A program made the translations under genes and the position numbers. Positions 24,801 through 39,800 of a stretch of DNA of 64,000 nucleotides are shown here, in pieces (positions within the stretch are counted from its first letter, which is position 1; each line of letters begins with the position of its first letter). Below the pieces are notes generated by a model. The model made no database searches and was not told the origin of the DNA. It was given only the letters and a program-made list of their open reading frames with translations. The DNA comes from Tribonema minus (taxonomy: Eukaryota > Sar > Xanthophyceae > Tribonematales > Tribonemataceae), in NCBI GenBank assembly GCA_017506865.1, contig JAFCMP010000514.1:1903979-1967978 (forward strand). Reading direction: 5' to 3'.

Positions 24801-27800
24801 TGATTGCCCAGAACTCAGCACCACACCGCCACCTGCGCCCGAGGTGCCTGCGCCAACAGTAAGACTCAACATGCCACCTCCACCTGTCATGGAGGTGCCG
24901 GTACCAATCAGCACGGATCCACTGGTGCCAGATGATGACATGCCAGTGCTGACAGAGACAGCACCACTCATGCCCGCTGGCCCGCCTGTGCCAGTGCCGA
25001 TGCTGATGTCGCCACTGCTGCCAGATGCGCCAGCACCGCTGGTGACCTCAATTCCTCCACCCACAGATCCTGACCCTGATACCAGTGATACAGCACCACC
25101 AGTGCCGCCTGCGCTGCTTCCTGCGCCTGCAGCCATGGTCAATGCACCACCAGTCTCTGACTGCCCGGCACTGAGGACTACCTGGCCGCCTGTGCCGGTG
25201 GTACCACTGCCTACCGTCAGGCTCAGGTCTCCTCCAACTCCATCCGTGGACGACCCGCTACCTACCAGCAGAGAGCCAGTGTTGCCGGTCGCTGATGCGC
25301 CTGAGCTGAAGACGAGGGAACCGCTACCAGCCGAGGCTCCGCCATCTGCAGACAGCACACGCACTTCCCCACTAGCAGACGACGTGCTTGCTCCGCTGAT
25401 GATGCTGACTGCACCTCCAGTGGAGGAAGTGCTAGACCCTGCACTGACTGCTACCGAGCCGCCATTGCCGCTTGTGCCACTGCCGACAGACAGCAGCAGA
25501 CTGCCACCGCTGCCGGAAGCGGATGACCCAGTGCCAATGAGCACAGATCCAGTGCTGGCAGCACTGCTGCTGCCAGAGCCAAGTGTCACTGTGCCACTCA
25601 TGCCAGCAGCTGTGGGTGCAGAAGCAACAGAAACTGCGCCGCTTGCCCCAGAGAGCCCTGTGCCACTGACCACCTGCACATTGCCGCCACCAGTGCTACC
25701 AGCACCACCAGCAAGGAGCACTGCGCCGCCTGTGCCGCTTGAACCTGTACCTGCCACAACCGCTATGGCACCACCTGACATGGATTCCCCTGACTGCACC
25801 AGCACATCTCCACCTGTGCCAGAGCTGCCTGGGCCAACCACCAGGCTCAGCTTCCCGCCAGAACCTCCCATGGCTGCGCCGCTGCCGATTGACACAGCGC
25901 CGCTAGTGCCAGACTGGGATGTGCCAGTGCTGAGCACAAGCTCGCCGCTTGCCCCCACAGCTCCACTTGCACCAGATACGATGCTAACAGCACCGCTGCG
26001 GCCACTCGCTCCGGTGCCAGTCGCCAGGTGAAGTGCACCACTGCTGGAGCCGCTGCCTGATGCTATGCTCACCGCACCACCAGATCCCGTGATGCCTGTC
26101 CCTGCTACCATACGCACATCACCGCCCGTGGCTGCTTGTCCTGACATCAGCACCAATGCGCCTCCTGAACCAGCATCGCCACTGCCCACAGACAGCTGGA
26201 GCATACCTCCACCTCCACCAGTGGCTGAACCGCTGCCGATCAACACTGCGCCGCTGTTGCCTGACCCTGATGCACCCGAGCTCAGCGTCAACATGCCGCT
26301 GACTCCGCTTGCACCACCGTCGCCTGTCAACAGCGACAGTGCGCCGCCATCATTGACTGCGCCGCTTCCGGTCTTGACAGACACTGCGCCCCCCTCGGTG
26401 CCAGTACCAGACAGAAGGTTAATGGCACCACCAACACTGCTTGTGCCGGCACCGGCAGCAATACTGACCGCGCCGCCAGTTGTGGATGCCCCTGACGCCA
26501 TCAGCAAATCACCACCAGCACCAGAGTCACCGCTGCCCACAGTCAGACTTACAGGGCCCCCGACTCCGCCTGAGGCGCTGCCACTGCCGACAAGTACACC
26601 ACCTGTGCTGCCAGACCTCGATGCGCCAGAGCTCAGCACCAGCTTGCCAGACATTGTGCCAGCAGCAGATGCAACGCTGACGTCGCCACTTGCCGCCCTG
26701 TTGGATGAACCACTGCTGAGGTTGACGTTGCCACCATCGCCGCCGCTGCTGAATCCTGCAGTCAGCTGCAGTGCACCACCTGCACCGCTGGAGCCACTGC
26801 CGACGGTCAGGCTCAAGGCACCGCCCCTGCCGCCTGTGGCACCTCCTGTAGTGATCTGAACAGCACCGCTGTCGCCTGCACCAGAAGCACCGGACCGCAG
26901 AGCAAGATTGCCGCTCACACCGCTTGAGCCACTGTCTCCGGAGGCCAAGCTGACAGAACCTGTTGTTGTTGCTGATCCGTGAGCACTGCTGATTGACACA
27001 GCTCCACTTGAGATGCCAGAGCCTGTCACCAGCCTTACTGCACCTCCAGCACCGCTCGTGCCGCTTCCTGCAGCAATGCTGACAGCACCACCGAGTGTGG
27101 ACTGGCCTGCTTGTACAACAACACCTCCACCAGCACCTGATGTTCCTGAGCCAACAACAAGGCTCAACTGCCCGCCGGCCCCTTCACTAGCTGTGCCGCT
27201 GCCAATCAAGACAGAGCCACTCGGCCCCGATGATGATGTCCCAGAGCTGAACACAAGGTTGCCACTGGCGCCAGATGCACTGCTGGACCCTGAAACGAGG
27301 CTGACTGCTCCGCTGTTACCGGAGGATGCTGCACCACTTGCAAAGGACAAAGCGCCACCAGTGGAGCTGCCATCGCCAGCTGTCACGCGGACACTGCCAC
27401 CATCGCCGGCAGTACCTGTGCCTGCTGCTATGCTGACGGCACCACCACTGGCGGACAGTCCTGCCTCGATCATGACTGCACCTCCTTCACCAACAGTGCC
27501 GGACCCTACTGTCAGGCTCAGCTCGCCTCCACTGCCCGCAGTGGCAACACCAGTGCTGATGCGTACTGCGCCAGTGCTGCCGAGAGCAGCTGTGCCGGAG
27601 CTGACTGATACATCTCCGCTGACTCCTGCCAAAGCAGCATTGCCAGACTGTACTGACACAGCCCCGCTGTTGCCAGAGTTGCCGCTGCCGCTGCTGACAG
27701 AGAAAGCACCGCCAATAGCACCAGTGCCTGCTGCAAGGCTCATGGAACCACCGGACCCGAAGGACCCTGAACCCGCCAAAACTGAAACATCTCCGCCTGA

Positions 27801-30800
27801 TGCAGATGCCCCAGAGCTCAGCAACACGCTTCCTCCAGTGCCAGATGTACCTGTGCCGACAGTGAGGCTCAAGAGGCCACCACCGCCATTTGCAGCACTG
27901 CCGCTGCCGATCAGCACGGATCCGCTGGTGCCAGATGATGACATGCCAGTGCTGAAAGAGACAGCACCACTCATGCCCGCTGGCCCGCCTGTGCCAGTGC
28001 CGATGCTGATGTCGCCACTGCTGCCAGATGCGCCAGCACCGCTGGTGACCTCAATCCCTCCACCCACAGATCCTGACCCTGATACCAGTGATACAGCACC
28101 ACCAGTGCCGCCTGCGCTGCTTCCTGCACCTGCAGACATGGTCAATGCACCACCAGTCTCTGACTGCCCGGCACTGAGGACTACCTGGCCGCCTGTGCCG
28201 GTGGTACCACTGCCTACCGTCAGGCTCAGGTCTCCTCCAACTCCATCCGTGGACGACCCGCTACCTACCAGCAGAGAGCCAGTGTTGCCGGTCGCTGATG
28301 CGCCTGAGCTGAAGACGAGGGAACCGCTACCAGCCGAGGCTCCGCCATCTGCAGACAGCACACGCACTTCCCCACTAGCAGACGACGTGCTTGCTCCGCT
28401 GATGATGCTGACTGCACCTCCAGTGGAGGAAGTGCTAGACCCTGCACTGACTGCTACCGAGCCGCCATTGCCGCTTGTGCCACTGCCGACAGACAGCAGC
28501 AGACTGCCACCGCTGCCGGAAGCGGATGACCCAGTGCCAATGAGCACAGATCCAGTGCTGGCAGCACTGCTGCTGCCAGAGCCAAGTGTCACTGTGCCAC
28601 TCATGCCAGCAGCTGTGGGTGCAGAAGCAACAGAAACTGCGCCGCTTGCCCCAGAGAGCCCTGTGCCACTGACCACCTGCACATTGCCGCCACCAGTGCT
28701 ACCAGCACCACCAGCAAGGAGCACTGCGCCGCCTGTGCCGCTTGATCCTGTACCTGCCACAACCGCTATGGCACCACCTGACATGGATTCCCCTGACTGC
28801 ACCAGCACATCTCCACCTGTGCCAGAGCTGCCTGGGCCAACCACCAGGCTCAGCTTCCCGCCAGAACCTCCCATGGCTGCGCCGCTGCCGATTGACACAG
28901 CGCCGCTAGTGCCAGACTGGGATGTGCCAGTGCTGAGCACAAGCTCGCCGCTTGCCCCCGCAGCTCCACTTGCACCAGATACGATGCTAACAGCACCGCT
29001 GCGGCCACTCGCTCCGGTGCCAGTCGCCAGGTGAAGTGCACCACTGCTGGAGCCGCTGCCTGATGCTATGCTCACCGCACCACCAGATCCCGTGATGCCT
29101 GTCCCTGCTACCATACGCACATCACCGCCCGTGGCTGCTTGTCCTGACATCAGCACCAATGCGCCTCCTGAACCAGCATCGCCACTGCCCACAGACAGCT
29201 GGAGCATACCTCCACCTCCACCAGTGGCTGAACCGCTGCCGATCAACACTGCGCCGCTGTTGCCTGACCCTGATGCACCCGAGCTCAGCGTCAACATGCC
29301 GCTGACTCCGCTTGCACCACCGTCGCCTGTCAACAGCGACAGTGCGCCGCCATCATTGACTGCGCCGCTTCCGGTCTTGACAGACACTGCGCCCCCCTCG
29401 GTGCCAGTACCAGACAGAAGGTTAATGGCACCACCAATACTGCTTGTGCCGGCACCGGCAGCAATACTGACCGCGCCGCCAGTTGTGGATGCCCCTGACG
29501 CCATCAGCAAATCACCACCAGCACCAGAGTCACCGCTGCCCACAGTCAGACTTACAGGGCCCCCGACTCCGCCTGAGGCGCTGCCACTCCCGACAAGTAC
29601 ACCACCTGTGCTGCCAGACCTCGATGCGCCAGAGCTCAGCACCAGCTTGCCAGACATTGTGCCAGCAGCAGATGCAACGCTGACGTCGCCGCTTGCCGCA
29701 CTGCTGGATGAACCACTGCTGAGGTTGACGTTGCCACCGTCGCCGCCGCTGCTGAATCCTGCAGTCAGCTGCAGTGCACCACCTGCACCGCTGGAGCCAC
29801 TGCCGACGGTCAGGCTCAAGGCACCGCCCCTGCCGCCTGTGGCACCTCCTGTAGTGATGTCGACAGCACCGCTGTCGCCTGCACCAGAAGCACCGGACCG
29901 CAGAGCAAGATTGCCGCTCACACCGCTTGAGCCACTGTCTCCGGAGGCCAAGCTGACAGAACCTGTTGTTGTTGCTGATCCGTGAGCACTGCTGATTGAC
30001 ACAGCTCCACTTGAGATGCCAGAGCCTGTCACCAGCCTTACTGCACCTCCAGCACCGCTCGTGCCGCTTCCTGCAGCAATGGTGACAGCACCACCGAGTG
30101 TGGACTGGCCTGCTTGTACAACAACACCTCCACCAGCACCTGATGTTCCTGAGCCAACAACAAGGCTCAACTGCCCGCCGGCCCCTTCACTAGCTGTGCC
30201 GCTGCCAATCAAGACAGAGCCACTCGGCCCCGATGATGATGTCCCAGAGCTGAACACAAGGTTGCCACTGGCGCCAGATGCACTGCTGGACCCTGAAACG
30301 AGGCTGACTGCTCCGCTGTTACCGGAGGATGCTGCACCACTTGCAAAGGACAAAGCGCCACCAGTGGAGCTGCCATCGCCAGCTGTCACGCGGACACTGC
30401 CACCATCGCCGGCAGTACCTGTGCCTGCTGCTATGCTGACGGCACCACCACTGGCGGACAGTCCTGCCTCGATCATGACTGCACCTCCTTCACCAACAGT
30501 GCCGGACCCTACTGTCAGGCTCAGCTCGCCTCCACTGCCCGCAGTGGCAACACCAGTGCTGATGCGTACTGCGCCAGTGCTGCCGAGAGCAGCTGTGCCG
30601 GAGCTGACTGATACATCTCCGCTGACTCCTGCCAAAGCAGCATTGCCAGACTGTACTGACACAGCCCCGCTGTTGCCAGAGTTGCCGCTGCCGCTGCTGA
30701 CAGAGAAAGCACCGCCAATAGCACCAGTGCCTGCCGCAAGGTTCATGGAACCACCAGACCCGAATGACCCAGAACCCGCCAAAACTGAAACATCTCCGCC

Positions 30801-33800
30801 TGATACGGATGCCCCAGAGCTCAGCAACACGCTTCCTCCAGTTCCAGATGTACCTGTGCCAACAGTGAGGCTCAAGAGGCCGCCACTGCCATTTGCAGAA
30901 CTGCCACTGCCGATCAGCACGGACCCGCTGGTGCCAGAGCCAGAGGAACCGGTGCTGAAAGATACAGCACCACTCGTCCATGCTGCTGCGCCGTTGCCAG
31001 ATACAATACTGACGTCGCCACTGTGACCAGCAGTACCGGCACCGCTTGACATCTCAATCGTGCCGCCGACTGCTCCAGATCCAGACAGCAGTGTAACAGC
31101 ACCGCCAACCCCGCTGGCGCTGCCATCTCCTGCAGTCAAACTGAAGGCACCGCCAGCCCCTGAGCCAGACATGTTGCTGTGCGCACTGCCACTGGCCAAT
31201 GAGACTACGCCGCCCGCAGTTCCTGTGCCAGCTGCAAGACTGATGGAGCCGCCGACCCCAGACAGCCCTGATCCTGCTGTCACACTGACGGGACCACCGC
31301 TGACTGATTGCCCAGAACTCAGCACCACACCGCCACCTGCGCCCGAGGTGCCTGCGCCAACAGTAAGACTCAACATGCCACCTCCACCTGTCATGGAGGT
31401 GCCGGTACCAATCAGCACGGATCCACTGGTGCCAGATGATGACATGCCAGTGCTGACAGAGACAGCACCACTCATGCCCGCTGGCCCGCCTGTGCCAGTG
31501 CCGATGCTGATGTCGCCACTGCTGCCAGATGCGCCATCACCGGTGGTGACCTCAATCCCTCCACCCACAGATCCTGACCCTGATGCCAGTGATACAGCAC
31601 CACCAGTGCCGCCTGCGCTGCTTCCTGCACCTGCAGACATGGTCAATGCACCACCAGTCTCTGACTGCCCGGCACTGAGGACTACCTGGCCGCCTGTGCC
31701 GGTGGTACCACTGCCTACCGTCAGGCTCAGGTCTCCTCCAACTCCATCCGTGGACGACCCGCTACCTACCAGCAGAGAGCCAGTGTTGCCGGTCGCTGAT
31801 GCGCCTGAGCTGAAGACGAGGGAACCGCTACCAGCCGAGGCTCCGCCATCTGCAGACAGCACACGCACTTCCCCACTAGCAGACGACGTGCTTGCTCCGC
31901 TGATGATGCTGACTGCACCTCCAGTGGAGGAAGTGCTAGACCCTGCACTGACTGCTACCGAGCCGCCATTGCCGCTTGTGCCACTGCCGACAGACAGCAG
32001 CAGACTGCCACCGCTGCCGGAAGCAGATGACCCAGTGCCAATGAGCACAGATCCAGTGCTGGCAGCACTGCTGCTGCCAGAGCCAAGTGTCACTGTGCCA
32101 CTCATGCCAGCAGCTGTGGGTGCAGAAGCAACAGAAACTGCGCCGCTTGCCCCAGAGAGCCCTGTGCCACTGACCACCTGCACATTGCCGCCACCAGTGC
32201 TACCAGCACCACCAGCAAGGAGCACTGCGCCGCCTGTGCCGCTTGAACCTGTACCTGCCACAACCGCTATGGCACCACCTGACATGGATTCCCCTGACTG
32301 CACCAGCACATCTCCACCTGTGCCAGAGCTGCCTGGGCCAACCACCAGGCTCAGCTTCCCGCCAGAACCTCCCATGGCTGCGCCGCTGCCGATTGACACA
32401 GCGCCGCTAGTGCCAGACTGGGATGTGCCAGTGCTGAGCACAAGCTCGCCGCTTGCCCCCCCAACTCCACTTGCACCAGATACGATGCTAACAGCACCGC
32501 TGCGGCCACTCGCTCCGGTGCCAGTCGCCAGGTGAAGTGCACCACTGCTGGAGCCGCTGCCTGATGCTATGCTCACCGCACCACCAGATCCCGTGATGCC
32601 TGTCCCTGCTACCATACGCACATCACCGCCCGTGGCTGCTTGTCCTGACATCAGCACCAATGCGCCTCCTGAACCAGCATCGCCACTGCCCACAGACAGC
32701 TGGAGCATACCTCCACCTCCACCAGTGGCTGAACCGCTGCCGATCAACACTGCGCCGCTGTTGCCTGACCCTGATGCGCCCGAGCTCAGCGTCAACATGC
32801 CGCTGACTCCGCTTGCACCACCGTCGCCTGTCAACAGCGACAGTGCGCCGCCATCATTGACTGCGCCGCTTCCGGTCTGGACAGTCACTGCGCCCCCCTC
32901 GGTGCCAGTACCAGACAGAAGGTTAATGGCACCACCAACACTGCTTGTGCCGGCACCGGCAGCAACACTGATAGTGCCGCCAGTTGTGGACACCCCTGAT
33001 GCCAACAGCAAATCACCACCAACACCAGAGTCACCGCTGCCCACAGTCAGACTTACGGGGCCCCCGACTCCGCCTGAGGCGTTGCCACTGCCAACAAGTA
33101 CACCACCTGTGCTGCCAGACCTCGATGCGCCAGAGCTCAGCACCAGCTTGCCAGACATTGTGCCAGCAGCAGATGCAACACTGACATCGCCGCTTGCGCC
33201 ACTGCTGGATGATCCACTGCTGAGGTTGACGTTGCCACCGTCGCCGCCGCTGCTGATTCCTGCAGTCAGCTGCAGTGCCCCACCTGCACCGCTGGAGCCA
33301 CTGCCGACGGTCAGGCTCAAGGCACCGCCCCTGCCGCCTGTGGCACCTCCTGTAGTGATGTCAACAGCACCGCTGTCACCTGCACCAGAAGCACCGGACC
33401 GCAGAGCAAGATTGCCGCTCACACCGCTTGAGCCACTGTCTCCGGAGGCCAAGCTGACAGAACCTGTTGTTGTTGCTGATCCGTGAGCACTGCTTATTGA
33501 CACAGCTCCACTTGAGATGCCAGAGCCTGTCACCAGCCTTACTGCACCTCCAGCACCGCTCGTGGCGCTTCCTGCAGCAATGCTGACAGCACCACCGAGT
33601 GTGGACTGGCCCGCTTGTACAACAACACCTCCACCAGCACCTGATGTTCCTGAGCCAACAACAAGGCTCAACTGCCCGCCGGCCCCTTCAGTGGCAGTGC
33701 CGCTGCCAATCAAGACAGAGCCACTCGGCCCCGATGATGATGTCCCAGAGCTGAACACAAGGTTGCCACTGGCGCCAGATGCACTGCTGGATCCTGAAAC

Positions 33801-36800
33801 GAGGCTGACTGCTCCGCTGTTACCAGAGGATGCTGCACCACTTGCAAAGGACAAAGAGCCACCAGTGGAGCTGCCATCGCCAGCTGTCACGCGGACACTG
33901 CCACCATCGCCGGCAGTACCTGTGCCTGCTGCTATGCTGACGGCACCACCACTGGCGGACAGTCCTGCCTCGATCATGACTGCACCTCCTTCACCAACAG
34001 TGCCGGACCCTACTGTCAGGCTCAGCTCGCCTCCACTGCCCGCAGTGGCAACACCAGTGCTGATGCGTACTGCGCCAGTGCTGCCGAGAGCAGCTGTGCC
34101 GGAGCTGACTGATACATCTCCGCTGACTCCTGCCAAAGCAGCATTGCCAGACTGTACTGACACAGCCCCGCTGTTGCCAGAGTTGCCGCTGCCGCTGCTG
34201 ACAGAGAAAGCACCGCCAATAGCACCAGTGCCTGCTGCAAGGCTCATGGAACCACCGGACCCGAAGGACCCTGAACCCGCCAAAACTGAAACATCTCCGC
34301 CTGATGCAGATGCCCCAGAGCTCAGCAACACGCTTCCTCCAGTGCCAGATGTACCTGTGCCGACAGTGAGGCTCAAGAGGCCACCACCGCCATTTGCAGC
34401 ACTGCCGCTGCCGATCAGCACGGATCCGCTGGTGCCAGATGATGACATGCCAGTGCTGAAAGAGACAGCACCACTCATGCCCGCTGGCCCGCCTGTGCCA
34501 GTGCCGATGCTGATGTCGCCACTGCTGCCAGATGCGCCAGCACCGCTGGTGACCTCAATCCCTCCACCCACAGATCCTGACCCTGATACCAGTGATACAG
34601 CACCACCAGTGCCGCCTGCGCTGCTTCCTGCACCTGCAGACATGGTCAATGCACCACCAGTCTCTGACTGCCCGGCACTGAGGACTACCTGGCCGCCTGT
34701 GCCGGTGGTACCACTGCCTACCGTCAGGCTCAGGTCTCCTCCAACTCCATCCGTGGACGACCCGCTACCTACCAGCAGAGAGCCAGTGTTGCCGGTCGCT
34801 GATGCGCCTGAGCTGAAGACGAGGGAACCGCTACCAGCCGAGGCTCCGCCATCTGCAGACAGCACACGCACTTCCCCACTAGCAGACGACGTGCTTGCTC
34901 CGCTGATGATGCTGACTGCACCTCCAGTGGAGGAAGTGCTAGACCCTGCACTGACTGCTACCGAGCCGCCATTGCCGCTTGTGCCACTGCCGACAGACAG
35001 CAGCAGACTGCCACCGCTGCCGGAAGCAGATGACCCAGTGCCAATGAGCACAGATCCAGTGCTGGCAGCACTGCTGCTGCCAGAGCCAAGTGTCACTGTG
35101 CCACTCATGCCAGCAGCTGTGGGTGCAGAAGCAACAGAAACTGCGCCGCTTGCCCCAGAGAGCCCTGTGCCACTGACCACCTGCACATTGCCGCCACCAG
35201 TGCTACCAGCACCACCAGCAAGGAGCACTGCGCCGCCTGTGCCGCTTGATCCTGTACCTGCCACAACCGCTATGGCACCACCTGACATGGATTCCCCTGA
35301 CTGCACCAGCACATCTCCACCTGTGCCAGAGCTGCCTGGGCCAACCACCAGGCTCAGCTTCCCGCCAGAACCTCCCATGGCTGCGCCGCTGCCGATTGAC
35401 ACAGCGCCGCTAGTGCCAGACTGGGATGTGCCAGTGCTGAGCACAAGCTCGCCGCTTGCCCCCACAGCTCCACTTGCACCAGATACGATGCTAACAGCAC
35501 CGCTGCGGCCACTCGCTCCGGTGCCAGTCGCCAGGTGAAGTGCACCACTGCTGGAGCCGCTGCCTGATGCTATGCTCACCGCACCACCAGATCCCGTGAT
35601 GCCTGTCCCTGCTACCATACGCACATCACCGCCCGTGGCTGCTTGTCCTGACATCAGCACCAATGCGCCTCCTGAACCAGCATCGCCACTGCCCACAGAC
35701 AGCTGGAGCATACCTCCACCTCCACCAGTGGCTGAACCGCTGCCGATCAACACTGCGCCGCTGTTGCCTGACCCTGATGCACCCGAGCTCAGCGTCAACA
35801 TGCCGCTGACTCCGCTTGCACCACCGTCGCCTGTCAACAGCGACAGTGCGCCGCCATCATTGACTGCGCCGCTGCCGGTCTTGACAGACACTGCGCCCCC
35901 CTCGGTGCCAGTACCAGACAGAAGGTTAATGGCACCACCAACACTGCTTGTGCCGGCACCGGCAGCAATACTGACCGCGCCGCCAGTTGTGGATGCCCCT
36001 GACGCCATCAGCAAATCACCACCAGCACCAGAGTCACCGCTGCCCACAGTCAGACTTACAGGGCCCCCGACTCCGCCTGAGGCGCTGCCACTGCCGACAA
36101 GTACACCACCTGTGCTGCCAGACCTCGATGCGCCAGAGCTCAGCACCAGCTTGCCAGACATTGTGCCAGCAGCAGATGCAACTCTGACATCGCCGCTTGC
36201 CGCCCTGTTGGATGAACCACTGCTGAGGTTGACGTTGCCACCATCGCCGCCGCTGCTGAATCCTGCAGTCAGCTGCAGTGCACCACCTGCACCGCTGGAG
36301 CCACTGCCGACGGTCAGGCTCAAGGCACCGCCCCTGCCGCCTGTGGCACCTCCTGTAGTGATGTCGACAGCACCGCTGTCACCTGCACCAGAAGCACCGG
36401 ACCGCAGAGCAAGATTGCCGCTCACACCGCTTGAGCCACTGTCTCCGGAGGCCAAGCTGACAGAACCTGTTGTTGTTGCTGATCCGTGAGCACTGCTGAT
36501 TGACACAGCTCCACTTGAGATGCCAGAGCCTGTCACCAGCCTTACTGCACCTCCAGCACCGCTCGTGCCGCTTCCTGCAGAAATGGTGACAGCACCACCG
36601 AGTGTGGACTGGCCTGCTTGTACAACAACACCTCCACCAGCACCTGATGTTCCTGAGCCAACAACAAGGCTCAACTGCCCGCCGGCCCCTTCACTAGCTG
36701 TGCCGCTGCCAATCAAGACAGAGCCACTCGGCCCCGATGATGATGTCCCAGAGCTGAACACAAGGTTGCCACTGGCGCCAGATGCACTGCTGGACCCTGA

Positions 36801-39800
36801 AACGAGGCTGACTGCTCCGCTGTTACCGGAGGATGCTGCACCACTTGCGAAGAACAAAGCGCCACCTGTGGAGCTGCCATCGCCTGCTGTCACGCGGACA
36901 CTGCCACCATCGCTGGCAGTACCTGTGCCTGCTGCTATGCTGACGGCACCACCACTGGCGGACAGTCCTGCCTCGATCATGACTGCACCTCCTTCACCAA
37001 CAGTGCCGGACCCTACACTCAGTCTCAGCTCGCCTCCACTGCCCGCAGTGGCAACACCAGTGCCGATACGTACTGCACCAGTGCTGCCGAGAGCAGCTGT
37101 GCCGGAGCTGACTGATACATCTCCGCTGACTCCTGCCAAAGCAGCATTGCCAGACTGTACTGATACAGCCCCGCTGTTGCCAGAGTTGCCGCTGCCGCTG
37201 CTGACAGAGAAAGCACCGCCAACAGCACCAGTGCCTGCCGCAAGGTTCATGGAACCACCAGACCCGAATGACCCAGAACCCGCCAAAACTGAAACATCTC
37301 CGCCTGATACGGATGCCCCAGAGCTCAGCAACACGCTTCCTCCAGTTCCAGATGTACCTGTGCCAACAGTGAGGCTCAAGAGGCCGCCACTGCCATTTGC
37401 AGAACTGCCACTGCCGATCAGCACGGACCCGCTGGTGCCAGAGCCAGAGGAACCCGTGCTGAAAGATACAGCACCACTCGTCCATGCTGCTGCGCCGTTG
37501 CCAGATACAATACTGACGTCGCCACTGTGACCAGCAGTACCGGCACCGCTTGACATCTCAATCGTGCCGCCGACTGCTCCAGATCCAGACAGCAGTGTAA
37601 CAGCACCGCCAACCCCGCTGGCGCTGCCATCTCCTGCAGTCAAACTGAAGGCACCGCCAGCCCCTGAGCCAGACATGTTGCTGTGCGCACTGCCACTGGC
37701 CAATGAGACTACGCCGCCCGCAGTTCCTGTGCCAGCTGCAAGACTGATGGAGCCGCCGACCCCAGACAGCCCTGATCCTGCTGTCACATTGACGGGACCA
37801 CCGCTGACTGATCGCCCAGAACTCAGCACCACACCGCCACCTGCGCCCGAGGTGCCTGCGCCAACAGTAAGACTCAACATGCCACCTCCACCTGTCATGG
37901 AGGTGCCGGTACCAATCAGCACGGATCCACTGGTGCCAGATGATGACATGCCAGTGCTGAAAGAGACAGCACCACTCATGCCCGCTGGCCCGCCTGTGCC
38001 AGTGCCGATGCTGATGTCGCCACTGCTGCCAGATGCGCCAGCACCGCTCGTGACCTCAATCCCTCCACCCACAGATCCTGACCCTGATACCAGTGATACA
38101 GCACCACCAGTGCCGCCTGCGCTGCTTCCTGCACCTGCAGACATGGTCAATGCACCACCAGTCTCTGACTGCCCGGCACTGAGGACTACCTGGCCGCCTG
38201 TGCCGGTGGTACCACTGCCTACCGTCAGGCTCAGGTCTCCTCCAACTCCATCCGTGGACGACCCGCTACCTACCAGCAGAGAGCCAGTGTTGCCGGTCGC
38301 TGATGCGCCTGAGCTGAAGACGAGGGAACCGCTACCAGCCGAGGCTCCGCCATCTGCAGACAGCACACGCACTTCCCCACTAGCAGACGACGTGCTTGCT
38401 CCGCTGATGATGCTGACTGCACCTCCAGTGGAGGAAGTGCTAGACCCTGCACTGACTGCTACCGAGCCGCCATTGCCGCTTGTGCCACTGCCGACAGACA
38501 GCAGCAGACTGCCACCGCTGCCGGAAGCGGATGACCCAGTGCCAATGAGCACAGATCCAGTGCTGGCAGCACTGCTGCTGCCAGAGCCAAGTGTCACTGT
38601 GCCACTCATGCCAGCAGCTGTGGGTGCAGAAGCAACAGAAACTGCGCCGCTTGCCCCAGAGAGCCCTGTGCCACTGACCACCTGCACATTGCCGCCACCA
38701 GTGCTACCAGCACCACCAGCAAGGAGCACTGCGCCGCCTGTGCCGCTTGAACCTGTACCTGCCACAACCGCTATGGCACCACCTGACATGGATTCCCCTG
38801 ACTGCACCAGCACATCTCCACCTGTGCCAGAGCTGCCTGGGCCAACCACCAGGCTCAGCTTCCCGCCAGAACCTCCCATGGCTGCGCCGCTGCCGATTGA
38901 CACAGCGCCGCTAGTGCCAGACTGGGATGTGCCAGTGCTGAGCACAAGCTCGCCGCTTGCCCCCCCAACTCCACTTGCACCAGATACGATGCTAACAGCA
39001 CCGCTGCGGCCACTCGCTCCGGTGCCAGTCGCCAGGTGAAGTGCACCACTGCTGGAGCCGCTGCCTGATGCTATGCTCACCGCACCACCAGATCCCGTGA
39101 TGCCTGTCCCTGCTACCATACGCACATCACCGCCCGTGGCTGCTTGTCCTGACATCAGCACCAATGCGCCTCCTGAACCAGCATCGCCACTGCCCACAGA
39201 CAGCTGGAGCATACCTCCACCTCCACCAGTGGCTGAACCGCTGCCGATCAACACTGCGCCGCTGTTGCCTGACCCTGATGCACCCGAGCTCAGCGTCAAC
39301 ATGCCGCTGACTCCGCTTGCACCACCGTCGCCTGTCAACAGCGACAGTGCGCCGCCATCATTGACTGCGCCGCTTCCGGTCTTGACAGACACTGCGCCCC
39401 CCTCGGTGCCAGTACCAGACAGAAGGTTAATGGCACCACCAACACTGCTTGTGCCGGCACCGGCAGCAATACTGACCGCGCCGCCAGTTGTGGATGCCCC
39501 TGACGCCATCAGCAAATCACCACCAGCACCAGAGTCACCGCTGCCCACAGTCAGACTTACAGGGCCCCCGACTCCGCCTGAGGCGCTGCCACTGCCGACA
39601 AGTACACCACCTGTGCTGCCAGACCTCGATGCGCCAGAGCTCAGCACCAGCTTGCCAGACATTGTGCCAGCAGCAGATGCAACGCTGACGTCGCCACTTG
39701 CCGCCCTGTTGGATGAACCACTGCTGAGGTTGACGTTGCCACCGTCGCCGCCGCTGCTGAATCCTGCAGTCAGCTGCAGTGCCCCACCTGCACCGCTGGA

